Part shown: positions 53,068 through 61,151 of the stretch, in pieces
How positions within the stretch are numbered: the stretch's first letter is position 1
Layout of the letters: each line of letters begins with the position of its first letter
From: S015-6 sp964479535
GTDB taxonomy: Bacteria; Desulfobacterota; DSWW01
Assembly: GCA_964479535.1 (NCBI GenBank)
Contig: CAYZMM010000022.1
Coordinates: 1-64,000, forward strand
Reading direction: 5' to 3'
DNA length: 64,000 nucleotides
Program-made: the position numbers and the translations under genes
Notes under the pieces: generated by a model
What the model saw: the letters and a program-made list of their open reading frames with translations, nothing else
What the model was told of the DNA's origin: nothing
The model's database searches: none

Positions 53068-54369
53068 GTGTTCTGGGACAAGGAGATCGAGCTGCTGCCG
53101 AGAGAGGATCTCGAGGCCCTGCAGGCGGCCAGACTGAAGAAGACCGTCGAGGCGGCATCGAAGGCGCCTTTTTACAGGAAAGCCTTTGAAGAACGGGGAA
53201 TCACTCATGAGCAGTTGGGCAACCTGGATGATCTGGCCCGCCTGCCTTTCACGACCAAGCAGGATCTGCGATCCGGTTTTCCGGACGGCTTTCTGGCCGT
53301 GGACCGGAGCGAAGTGGTCCGCATGCACGCCTCCTCCGGAACCACGGGCACGGCAACGGTGGTCTATCACACGAAAAAGGATGTCGATAGGTGGGCCGAT
53401 CTCGTTTCCAGGTGCCTGTACATGGCCGGTGTGAGGGCCTCGGACGTCTTCCAGAACATGATGAGCTACGGCCTTTTCACGGGGGGGCTCGGTCTCCACT
53501 ACGGCGCCGAGAAGCTGGGTGTCATGGTCATTCCCATGGGCATCGGGAACAGCAGGCGCCAGATCTCCTTCATGCAGCAGTTCGGGACCACGGTGGCCCA
53601 CATCATTCCCAGCTATTCGCTCAAGCTGCTGGAGACCTTCGACGAGATGGGGATCGACCCGAGAAGGGACACCGAACTGCGCATTCTGATCGTGGGGGCG
53701 GAACCACACTCCGAAAAGGTGCGCGGACGAATCGAAGAAGCCTACGGCGTCTTTGCCGCAAATTCGTACGGCCTCTCCGAGATGAACGGACCGGGCGTAG
53801 CCTTCGAGTGTCCGCACAAGAGCGGGATCCATCTCTGGGAAGACAGCTACATCCTCGAGATCGTGGAACCGGAAACCCTCGAACTGCTGCCCGACGGAGA
53901 GATCGGTGAGATCGTGCTCACCACGCTCCGGCGCGAGGCGATGCCGCTGATTCGGTATCGGACCCGCGATTTGGCCATGGTGCTGCCGGGAAACTGCTCC
54001 TGCGGCAGGGCCCACCGGCGGCTCTCGAGGATCAAGGGGCGCTCCGACGACATGCTGATCGTCAAGGGCGTGAACGTCTATCCGATTCAGGTGGAACGGG
54101 TTCTGATGGGCTTCGAAGAGGTGGGCAACAACTATCTCATCCTGCTCGATCGCGAAGGGCCGGTCGATCGGATGACCGTCCGGATCGAGGTCACCTCGGA
54201 GCTCCTCGGCCGGGGGCTCGAAGGGCTGGAAGCCATGCGCGAAAGGATCATCCACAGTCTTCGTGAAGAGATCCTTCTCACGCCGAAGGTGGAGCTGGTC
54301 GAGCCGGGGGTGATCCCGGCAGGCGAAGGCAAGGCCGTTCGGGTCGTCGACAACCGCCCAAAGGGGTAA
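53068..54369 (+). CDS. phenylacetate-CoA ligase-like adenylate-forming enzyme
   Basis: This is a 433-residue AMP-forming acyl-CoA ligase of the PaaK type. It starts with the typical FWDKEIELLPREDLEAL. It holds the P-loop-like MHASSGTTGTATVVYHT, the acyl-adenylate motif NSYGLSEMNGPG, and the C-terminal hinge IKGRSDDMLIVKGVNVYPIQ. It would activate phenylacetate or another arylacetic acid with ATP and CoA. The start is a GTG eleven bases after GGAGGAGG. The ACT-domain gene follows at once, a pairing common in anaerobes that use aromatic amino acids. Confidence 0.92.
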   Translation: MFWDKEIELLPREDLEALQAARLKKTVEAASKAPFYRKAFEERGITHEQLGNLDDLARLPFTTKQDLRSGFPDGFLAVDRSEVVRMHASSGTTGTATVVYHTKKDVDRWADLVSRCLYMAGVRASDVFQNMMSYGLFTGGLGLHYGAEKLGVMVIPMGIGNSRRQISFMQQFGTTVAHIIPSYSLKLLETFDEMGIDPRRDTELRILIVGAEPHSEKVRGRIEEAYGVFAANSYGLSEMNGPGVAFECPHKSGIHLWEDSYILEIVEPETLELLPDGEIGEIVLTTLRREAMPLIRYRTRDLAMVLPGNCSCGRAHRRLSRIKGRSDDMLIVKGVNVYPIQVERVLMGFEEVGNNYLILLDREGPVDRMTVRIEVTSELLGRGLEGLEAMRERIIHSLREEILLTPKVELVEPGVIPAGEGKAVRVVDNRPKG

Positions 54370-54377
54370 ACGGAAAC

Positions 54378-54803
54378 GTGGCAAAGCAAGTTGTCGTGTT
54401 CGTGGAGAACCGGCCCGGCCATCTGGCGCATGTAACCGAAATCATCGCCCGGGAAGAGATCAACATACGATCCGTGACGATCGCCAGCGCGGGCAACTTC
54501 GGCCTGGTCAAGCTGATCGTGGACCGACCGGATCGGGCCCATGATGCGTTGAAGAAGCACGGTTTACCGGTCACTCTTCAAAAGGTGCTGGCCCTTGTCA
54601 TGGAGGACCGGACAGGGGGGCTGCACGCCGTGCTCGAGGCCCTTGCCCGGAAGGGCTTGAACGTGAAAGATGCGTGCGGCTTCGTAGAGAAGCCGGGGGA
54701 GAGAGCGATTCTGATTCTCGAGGTCGAGGACGTCGAGGCCGCCCTTCGAATTGCCCGGGACGCCGGTTTCGAGGTATACGAGGAGGAACTGCATCCGATC
54801 TAG
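54378..54803 (+). CDS. tandem ACT-domain protein
   Basis: This 141-residue protein is made of two ACT domains: VVVFVENRPGHLAHVTEIIA at the start and LVMEDRTGGLHAVLEALARK from about 73. ACT pairs bind amino acids and regulate partner enzymes. It begins eight bases after the PaaK-like stop with a GTG. In this setting it may sense an aromatic amino acid or arylacetate and adjust the ligase; that is inference. Confidence 0.9.
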   Translation: MAKQVVVFVENRPGHLAHVTEIIAREEINIRSVTIASAGNFGLVKLIVDRPDRAHDALKKHGLPVTLQKVLALVMEDRTGGLHAVLEALARKGLNVKDACGFVEKPGERAILILEVEDVEAALRIARDAGFEVYEEELHPI

Positions 54804-54847
54804 ACCGCGTATTGTGCATCTAACTTTTCTCTAGGGAGCCGTGGCAA

Positions 54848-57544
54848 ATGAAGTCCGGAGGAAGACGGAACATGAAGGAAGCGAAGCGAGAACACGACGT
54901 TCCGAGCGGGCAGAAGCTTTCCTTTTACTCACTCTATGCCCTGGAGAAGAAGGGCTCGATCCGGATCGACTCGCTTCCCTTCTCGATCCGTATCCTGCTC
55001 GAGAATCTGCTGAGGAACCTGGAGACCAAGAGGGCGACCGAGGAGGACGTACTGCGGCTTGCCCAGTGGAAGCCCGGCCAGGCCCCGCAGGAGATCGCCT
55101 TCATGCCGACGCGCGTCCTGCTGCAGGACTTCACCGGGGTCCCGGCCGTCGTCGACCTTGCGGCCATGCGCTCGGCCGCCGAGCGAATGGGCACCGATCC
55201 GAATCTCATCAGCCCGGTGGTGCCCGCGGACCTCGTCATCGATCATTCCGTTCAGGTCGACTCCTTCGGTTGCGCGGCCGCCTTCTCCCTCAATGTGACC
55301 ATGGAATACGACCGCAATCGTGAGCGATACACGCTGCTGAAATGGGCGCAGGATGCATTCGAAGGCTTCCGGGTCGTTCCTCCGGCCCAGGGAATCTGCC
55401 ATCAGGTCAACCTGGAGCTGCTCGCCTCGATCGTGCACATCCGGAAGCGGGGGGACGTCTGGGTCGCCTACCCGGATACCCTCGTGGGAACGGACTCCCA
55501 CACGACCATGATCAACGGGCTGGGCGTGCTCGGATGGGGGGTCGGCGGGATCGAGGCCGAGGCGGTCATGCTGGGCCAGCCTTACTACATGCTCGTCCCG
55601 GAGGTGGTGGGCATGAAACTGACCGGGTCCCTGCCCGAAGGAGCGACCGCCACAGACCTGGTCCTTACCGTGACCGAGGTTCTCCGCAAGAAGGGCGTGG
55701 TGGGGAAATTCGTGGAGTTCTACGGCCCGGGAATCTCCGGCCTCACCCTTCCGGATCGCGCAACCGTCTCCAACATGTCGCCCGAGTACGGCGCTACGGC
55801 AGGGTACTTCCCGATCGACGGCGAGACCCTGAGCTACTTGCGGATGACCGGGCGCAAGAAGGAACACATCGAGCTCGTGGAGCTCTACTGCAAGGAGCAG
55901 GGGCTCTTCTACGAAGCCGATGCCCCCGACCCCGTGTACTCGGATGTACTGGAACTGGACATGAACAAGGTGGAGCCGAGCATGGCGGGGCCGCGAAGGC
56001 CGCAGGACCGCATCCCTCTTGGAAAGGTGAAGAAGAAGTTTCGGGGGGATCTGGAGAAGCTGTACGGGAAGAAGGCGGCTCCGGCCCGGAAGGGCGACAA
56101 GAAGGAGAAGTCCCTGCGGGACGGCGCCGTCGTGATCTCGGCCATCACGAGCTGCACGAACACGTCCAACCCCTCGGTCATGATCGGGGCCGGCCTTCTG
56201 GCCCGGAAGGCGGTGGCCCGGGGGCTCACCGTGCCCGCGTATGTGAAGACCAGCCTGGCGCCGGGGTCCCAGGTCGTAGAGGACTACTTGAAGCGGGCCG
56301 GCCTGAACGAGCCGCTGGAGGCCCTCGGCTTTCACATCGTCGGGTTCGGCTGCACCACCTGCATCGGAAACAGCGGCCCCCTGCCGGATGATGTCCGGAC
56401 GGCGGTGGAAGACGAGGATCTCGTGGTGGCTGCCGTGCTCAGCGGAAACCGGAACTTCGAGGCGAGGATCCATGGGCAGGTCAAGGCGAACTACCTGGCC
56501 AGCCCAATTCTCGTGGTGGCGTACGCTCTGGCCGGCCGAGTCGACCTGGACATCACAAAGGATCCCATAGCCCACGACCTGGAAGGCGAGCCGGTCTATC
56601 TGAAGGAACTCTGGCCCGACCCGGAGGAGATCCAGGACGCGATCAAGCGGTCGATCACATCGAAGATGTTCACCGATCGATACGCCCGGATCGACGAGGG
56701 GGACGAGAACTGGCAGGCCCTCGAGGTTCCGCAGGGCCGGAGCTATGCGTGGGATGCGGATTCCACCTACATCCAGGAACCCCCCTTCTTCCTGGGGATG
56801 GACTCCGTGCCTTCTCCCCCGAAGGATATCCTGGAAGCCAGGGTGCTTGTGATGGTCGGGGACTCGGTCACGACGGACCACATTTCCCCTGCAGGCTCCA
56901 TACCGGAGGACAGCCCGGCGGGGCGCTACCTGATCGAGAAGGGCATCCATCCGATGGAATTCAATTCCTACGGAAGCCGGCGGGGAAACCACGATGTCAT
57001 GGTGCGCGGCACCTTTGCCAATATCCGATTGCGCAATCTCCTGGTGCCCGGTCGGGAAGGATCCTGGACCGTGCATTTCCCCAGCAAGCAGATCCTGTCC
57101 ATCTTCGACGCCAGTTCCCGATACCAGAAGGAGGGAGTTCCGCTCATCGTTCTGGCCGGCAAGGAATACGGGACGGGAAGCTCCAGAGACTGGGCCGCCA
57201 AGGGAACCCACCTGCTCGGCGTAAAGGCGGTGCTGGCGGAAAGCTTCGAGCGCATTCACCGAAGCAACCTGGTGGGCGTGGGGGTTCTGCCGCTCCAGTA
57301 CCTGCCGGGGGAAAATGCCGAATCCCTGGGCCTGACCGGAAAGGAACGTTTCTCCATCTGCGGACTGGGCGAACACCTCCAGGCCGCCAAAGAGCTGGAG
57401 GTCGTTGCTCAGCCGGGTCGCGGCAAGAAGATCTCGTTCGCCGTCAAGGCACGGCTGGATTCTCCGGTGGAGGTGGAGTACTACCGGAACGGAGGCATCC
57501 TGCAGACCGTTCTGCGAAACCTGACGGAACAGGAGCCGGGCTGA
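54848..57544 (+). CDS. acnA: aconitate hydratase AcnA
   Basis: This is an 898-residue aconitase/IRP1-type enzyme of the citric-acid cycle, isomerising citrate and isocitrate with a 4Fe-4S cluster. Cluster ligands are in AITSCTNTSNPSVM and FGCTTCIGNSGPL. DTLVGTDSHTTMINGLGVLG and the C-terminal swivel motif GTGSSRDWAAKG are intact. Either the ATG at 54848 (AGGGAG site) or the one at 54872 (GGAGG site) could be the start. A basic insert of about 25 residues (KLYGKKAAPARKGDKKEK) before the first ligand is slightly longer than usual. The gene stands alone after the ACT protein. Confidence 0.96.
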   Translation: MKSGGRRNMKEAKREHDVPSGQKLSFYSLYALEKKGSIRIDSLPFSIRILLENLLRNLETKRATEEDVLRLAQWKPGQAPQEIAFMPTRVLLQDFTGVPAVVDLAAMRSAAERMGTDPNLISPVVPADLVIDHSVQVDSFGCAAAFSLNVTMEYDRNRERYTLLKWAQDAFEGFRVVPPAQGICHQVNLELLASIVHIRKRGDVWVAYPDTLVGTDSHTTMINGLGVLGWGVGGIEAEAVMLGQPYYMLVPEVVGMKLTGSLPEGATATDLVLTVTEVLRKKGVVGKFVEFYGPGISGLTLPDRATVSNMSPEYGATAGYFPIDGETLSYLRMTGRKKEHIELVELYCKEQGLFYEADAPDPVYSDVLELDMNKVEPSMAGPRRPQDRIPLGKVKKKFRGDLEKLYGKKAAPARKGDKKEKSLRDGAVVISAITSCTNTSNPSVMIGAGLLARKAVARGLTVPAYVKTSLAPGSQVVEDYLKRAGLNEPLEALGFHIVGFGCTTCIGNSGPLPDDVRTAVEDEDLVVAAVLSGNRNFEARIHGQVKANYLASPILVVAYALAGRVDLDITKDPIAHDLEGEPVYLKELWPDPEEIQDAIKRSITSKMFTDRYARIDEGDENWQALEVPQGRSYAWDADSTYIQEPPFFLGMDSVPSPPKDILEARVLVMVGDSVTTDHISPAGSIPEDSPAGRYLIEKGIHPMEFNSYGSRRGNHDVMVRGTFANIRLRNLLVPGREGSWTVHFPSKQILSIFDASSRYQKEGVPLIVLAGKEYGTGSSRDWAAKGTHLLGVKAVLAESFERIHRSNLVGVGVLPLQYLPGENAESLGLTGKERFSICGLGEHLQAAKELEVVAQPGRGKKISFAVKARLDSPVEVEYYRNGGILQTVLRNLTEQEPG

Positions 57545-57703
57545 CGGCGCCCGACCTCTTTTTTTCTTGAAACGGGCTCACGTTCCTGCTATGTCTTGGG
57601 TCCGGTCCGATGCAGGCGCGGTCCGCCCCCGCTAGAGCCAACTCCGCCTGAAGATGCATCCAACCGGGAAATTCAGAGACCCCTTTCCTGGAGGAGCCAG
57701 ACG

Positions 57704-58099
57704 ATGGAAATCAAGCACCTCAAACCGAAGTTCGGGCGATGGCTGACCATCGACGAGCTCAGGGCATTCCTGACGGAAACTCCGGAAGATGTTTTCCAGC
57801 AGGTGCCGATCAACCGCAAGCTGCTCGAAATCGCCTCGGAGTTTGTCGAACAGCAGGAGGGCTGGTGGGAACACCCGGACTGGGAGGGCTTCCTGAACAG
57901 ACTCGACAGAGACGGGTTTCACCTCTCCAGGGAGGCCGAACCGCCCATCGGCAGCATCCTCGAAATCTTCAAGGAGTACTACCACCGCGAAGGCTTCCAG
58001 GAGATCGTGGACAAGCGCCGCAAGCCTTCAGCCCGGAAGGGGACCCGATCCAGGGCTGCACGGACGTCGAAGAAGGGTCAGGCGGCCAACCCCTCCTGA
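57704..58099 (+). CDS. conserved hypothetical protein with basic tail
   Basis: This 131-residue soluble protein starts MEIKHLKPKFGRWLTIDELR and is helical, with tryptophan-rich turns (EGWWEHPDWEGFLNRL) and a lysine/arginine-rich C-terminus of about 25 residues that may bind nucleic acid. I do not recognise a family. GGAGGAG just before the ATG supports the start; a longer open frame upstream is not used. It converges on the radical SAM gene. A T run after the acnA stop separates it from aconitase. Confidence 0.65.
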   Translation: MEIKHLKPKFGRWLTIDELRAFLTETPEDVFQQVPINRKLLEIASEFVEQQEGWWEHPDWEGFLNRLDRDGFHLSREAEPPIGSILEIFKEYYHREGFQEIVDKRRKPSARKGTRSRAARTSKKGQAANPS

Positions 58100-58126
58100 A
58101 CCCCCGGTTCTCATTCTCGGCACCTC

Positions 58127-59272
58127 TCATATGTAGCGTTCCGCAAGGGTCCGGATCGCTTGCTCCAGATCACCGCCGAACTGGGCCAGCACCTTTTCCC
58201 TCAGCTGAAGGGCACGGGCCCGGAGGCCCGGCTCCTCCCGATCGGAAAGGTTCCGAAACAGACCCAGCCGGCGTCCGAGCTGAAAGAGGAGCCGCTCCTC
58301 TTCAGGCAGGTCGAGGTATCGGTCGATGACCTCCAGCAGGTAAGGCTTGTCCCCCGGCAGTCGGCCTTCCAGCTCTTCCAGCAGGTTCAGGATATGGTCG
58401 CTCGCCAGATAGGTGTTGATGCCCTCCAGGTGTTCGATGAACAGGCGAATCTCCCGGACCATTTCCTCGTCCGTGGGCCTCTGGAAATCCCCCTCTTCCC
58501 ATCTCCTCCGCAGGCCGGTTCCTGCGGGGAGTGCAAGAGAGCGGACCCGGATGAAGTCCGGGTCGATCGCATTGAGGACCCGGGCCGTCTCCAGGGCGTG
58601 TTCCCGGAAGAGACGCCGCCCGCCCAGGCCCGGCATCACGTACTCGGAAAGCTCGATCCCTGCATCCACGACCCGCCGCCCCCCTTCGATCTGCTGCGCT
58701 GCGGTGACACCCTTCTGGACATACGCGAGGACCGCATCGCTGCCCGACTCGAGCCCGACGTGGATTCGATTCAGGCCGGCGGTCTTGAGCTGCCGGAGCT
58801 CCTCCACCGACTTCCGGGCCAGGGTCGAGGAGCGGGCATAGCTGGTGATCCGTTTGAGGCCCGGAAAGGTCTCCTTCAGGTAGGAGACCACCTCCACCAG
58901 GTTCGAGGTCTTCATGATGAGGCTGTTCGCGTCCTGGAGGAAGGCGCTTTCGCCGCCGTTATAGAGCCACAGGGCAACGCTTCGAAAGCTCTCGGAGTGA
59001 CTCGGATCCTGAAGGACCGCCTCCACCAGGCGGCGGTCGATGGCCCCGCCGAAACCGCTCTGCCAGGACGTCCTCTTGATCAGGTCGACCATCTCCTTTA
59101 CGGTGTCGATATCCGCCTTGATCTCCTCCACGGTCCGACGCGAGAACTTCGCCCCCTTGTACACCGGGCAGAAGGCACAACGATTCCAGGGACAGTTGCG
59201 GGTCACCCGGATGAGCAGGCTTCTCGCCTCGCTCGGAGGCCGGATCGGACCTTGTTCGAATTCAAGGGCCAT
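58127..59272 (-). CDS. radical SAM protein with CX4CX2C cluster
   Basis: This is a 381-residue radical SAM enzyme. The cluster motif is NCPWNRCAFC, with four residues between the first two cysteines instead of three. GGESAFLQDAN and HVGLESGSDAVLAYVQKG follow as the usual SAM-contacting strands. The C-terminal 120 residues are helical (LEGRLPGDKPYLLEVIDRYL). Homologues are often annotated as B12-independent radical SAM proteins of unknown substrate. AGGGAG lies ten bases before the chosen ATG. The gene lies just downstream of the broken enoyl-CoA hydratase. Confidence 0.88.
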   Translation of the reverse strand: MALEFEQGPIRPPSEARSLLIRVTRNCPWNRCAFCPVYKGAKFSRRTVEEIKADIDTVKEMVDLIKRTSWQSGFGGAIDRRLVEAVLQDPSHSESFRSVALWLYNGGESAFLQDANSLIMKTSNLVEVVSYLKETFPGLKRITSYARSSTLARKSVEELRQLKTAGLNRIHVGLESGSDAVLAYVQKGVTAAQQIEGGRRVVDAGIELSEYVMPGLGGRRLFREHALETARVLNAIDPDFIRVRSLALPAGTGLRRRWEEGDFQRPTDEEMVREIRLFIEHLEGINTYLASDHILNLLEELEGRLPGDKPYLLEVIDRYLDLPEEERLLFQLGRRLGLFRNLSDREEPGLRARALQLREKVLAQFGGDLEQAIRTLAERYI

Positions 59273-59286
59273 GGATTGGGAACTCC

Positions 59287-59484
59287 CTATCGTTTCTTCC
59301 GTGCCGCCATCGCATCGAGGGCCTGTGCGTGCTCCGGCGAGTGGTGGCACAGGGCCTGGAAGGCTGCGGACAGCTCCAGCGTCTCCTCCAGTGTCTTGCC
59401 CTGCGCAGTGTAAAAGAGCCGTTTCGCCATCCGCAGGGTCTTGGCCGGCTGCCGGGCGATCTCCCGGGCCACGTGAAGGATCGC
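59287..59484 (-). pseudogene. C-terminal fragment of an enoyl-CoA hydratase
   Basis: About 60 residues match the C-terminal helices of crotonase-fold hydratases: AREIARQPAKTLRMAKRLF, LEETLELSAAFQAL, then SPEHAQALDAMAARKKR. The catalytic N-terminal three quarters, with the oxyanion-hole motifs, are missing, and the SDR stop lies immediately upstream. A deletion between the two genes is the simplest explanation. It sits with an SDR and a MaoC dehydratase, so the lost gene probably belonged to the same acyl-CoA pathway. Confidence 0.65.
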
Positions 59485-59485
59485 A

Positions 59486-60226
59486 CTATATGCTCAATCC
59501 GCCGTCGACGTGGTGAATGGATCCGGTGATGTTGTGCCCCTTCGCAGCCAGAAAACAGACCACCTCGGCCACGTCTTCGGGCTCGCAGAGCTTGCCCACC
59601 GGAATGGTGGCCTTGATGAGCTCGATGTTGTCTTGGGAGAGGCTGCTGGTCATTTCGGTCACCACGAATCCCGGGATCACCGCGGTGACCGTGATCCCGT
59701 CGCGGGCCATCTCCCGGGCCAGGGATTTGGTGAAGCCGAGCAGGCCTGCCTTGGCCGCGCCGTAGGCCGAATCGCCAGGATAGCCCCGTTCGCCCACACT
59801 CGAGGAAATATTGATGATTCGCCCCCATTTCCGGGCCTTCATGGACGGCACCACGCTCCGGGTACAGTGAAAAGCTCCATAGAGACAGGATTTGATCACC
59901 AGGTCCCAATCCTCCACGGGCAGCTTCTCCACCTTCCGGCCCCTGTGGACAGTCGCGTTGTTCACGAGGACGTCGATGGGCCCCAGGATCCCGGTCGCCT
60001 CCTCGACCATCGCCTCCACTTCCTCGAAGTTCGACACATCCGCGCGGCAGGACAGGGCCTTCCTGCCCATCCCCTCGATGCGGGCAACCACTTCTTCGGC
60101 TTCCTTCTCCCGGGACCGGAAGTTCACGATCAGATCCGCCCCCTCCTCGGCGAGGCGGATCGCGATCGCCCGGCCGATGCCCCGCGAAGAGCCGGTCACC
60201 AGAGCCGTTCTTCCATCAAGTCCCAT
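59486..60226 (-). CDS. short-chain dehydrogenase (FabG-like 3-oxoacyl reductase)
   Basis: This is a 246-residue classical SDR. It has GSSRGIGRAIAIRLAEEGAD for NADP(H), NNAT, the catalytic Ser in NISSSVGERG, and YGAAK for the Tyr and Lys. The C-terminus ITGSIHHVDGGLSI is that of FabG/PhaB-like 3-oxoacyl-thioester reductases. AGGAGGAG before the ATG supports the start. The MaoC-type hydratase gene lies upstream and an enoyl-CoA hydratase remnant lies downstream, so a beta-oxidation or hydroxyacyl-CoA function is likely. Confidence 0.92.
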   Translation of the reverse strand: MGLDGRTALVTGSSRGIGRAIAIRLAEEGADLIVNFRSREKEAEEVVARIEGMGRKALSCRADVSNFEEVEAMVEEATGILGPIDVLVNNATVHRGRKVEKLPVEDWDLVIKSCLYGAFHCTRSVVPSMKARKWGRIINISSSVGERGYPGDSAYGAAKAGLLGFTKSLAREMARDGITVTAVIPGFVVTEMTSSLSQDNIELIKATIPVGKLCEPEDVAEVVCFLAAKGHNITGSIHHVDGGLSI

Positions 60227-60266
60227 CGTCTGGCTCCTCCTGCCGTCCATCACCGGGCATCCGGCT

Positions 60267-60758
60267 TCACCACAGGGCCCCTCGCCCGGCAAGCTTGTTG
60301 GTCGGATCTCCTTCCTCCACCATGGTCTGCATGATCTCGGCCTGTTCCCCCTGTGGAGGCAGGCCGGACAGGAACGCTTCGAGTACGGTCACGCCCTCCT
60401 GGTTTCGATACTCGGCCCGCGCCTCGGCCCATCCGTTCTCGTCCATACCCGTGATCGTCAGGGTACAGTGAACCGTGTCACCTACATAGACCGGCTTCCT
60501 GAACGTGAAGTCCATCCTTGTGGCGAGCCAGCCGAGCTGTCCGCCGATCTCGGTGATCAATCCCGCAACGAGCAGGCCGTGACAGATGCGGCCCGTCAGG
60601 CCGCGGGCCCGGGCGAAACGCTCGTCGTAGTGAACCGGGTTGTAGTCGAGGGAGACGTCGCCGAACCGCGTCACGTCCTCTTCCGTGAAGGTACGAGAGG
60701 CCGTGAATGCGTCGCCCTTCCTCAAACCTTGAATCGCCCTGCGTCGCAAGGATGACAT
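60267..60758 (-). CDS. MaoC-like (R)-specific enoyl-CoA hydratase
   Basis: This 163-residue hot-dog-fold hydratase has its catalytic signature in DYNPVHYDERFA followed by ICHGLLVAGLITE (Asp and His residues as in PhaJ). It hydrates trans-2-enoyl-CoA to (R)-3-hydroxyacyl-CoA, the proper substrate for the adjacent SDR. The last 40 residues are an extension beyond the usual length of about 135. It is the first gene of the leftward group. A large imperfect palindrome lies upstream of its start. Confidence 0.9.
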   Translation of the reverse strand: MSSLRRRAIQGLRKGDAFTASRTFTEEDVTRFGDVSLDYNPVHYDERFARARGLTGRICHGLLVAGLITEIGGQLGWLATRMDFTFRKPVYVGDTVHCTLTITGMDENGWAEARAEYRNQEGVTVLEAFLSGLPPQGEQAEIMQTMVEEGDPTNKLAGRGALW

Positions 60759-60774
60759 GGGGGGTCCTTCCAGC

Positions 60775-60964
60775 CCGCATATTGCACGAAACTTCGTCGC
60801 GAGAGCGGTGGAAGCGCGGGAGATTCGGGCCCTTGAGGGCGAGGTCGATTCTTGAGGTTTGGGGACGGGTCGTGCTGAAGTACATCCGGGCCCGAACCTC
60901 GAGAATCGATCCGAAGATTCCGTGCTTACGCCGCTCGGAGTAGAAGGCTTCGTGCAATATGCGG
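60775..60964. repeat. 190-bp imperfect palindrome (MITE-like element)
   Basis: Outer arms 60775-60790 and 60949-60964 are perfect 16-bp inverted repeats (CCGCATATTGCACGAA). Inner arms 60845-60863 and 60891-60909 match at 17 of 19 positions. Between them a further stretch (about 60803-60829 with 60910-60936) pairs at roughly 70 percent. The element fills half of the 393-base gap between the metallo-hydrolase stop and the MaoC start. There is no coding capacity or clear target-site duplication; 60965-61151 shows nothing else. Confidence 0.75.
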
Positions 60965-61151
60965 ACTCGCGTCGCTCGTGCTCAGGCAGTGGATCCCTGG
61001 GCCTGCTCTGCCGAGGCGGCTCCTTTCGGGTGCCGAGCAGTATCGGGTAGAAGAACGGAACCTGTCAATCCACTCCGGGAAAGGCCCCTTTGGCTCCTCG
61101 ACTTCGGCCCTGCCGCAGCCCGCGCTGCAGATGTAGATTCGAGGAAGCAGA

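Noticed and set aside
52855..54384. Long minus-strand open frame opposite the PaaK-like gene
   Set aside because: It is the antisense of a gene with intact ligase motifs in GC-rich DNA. Only its last 43 residues lie outside the gene, and I mention them only as a possible relic.
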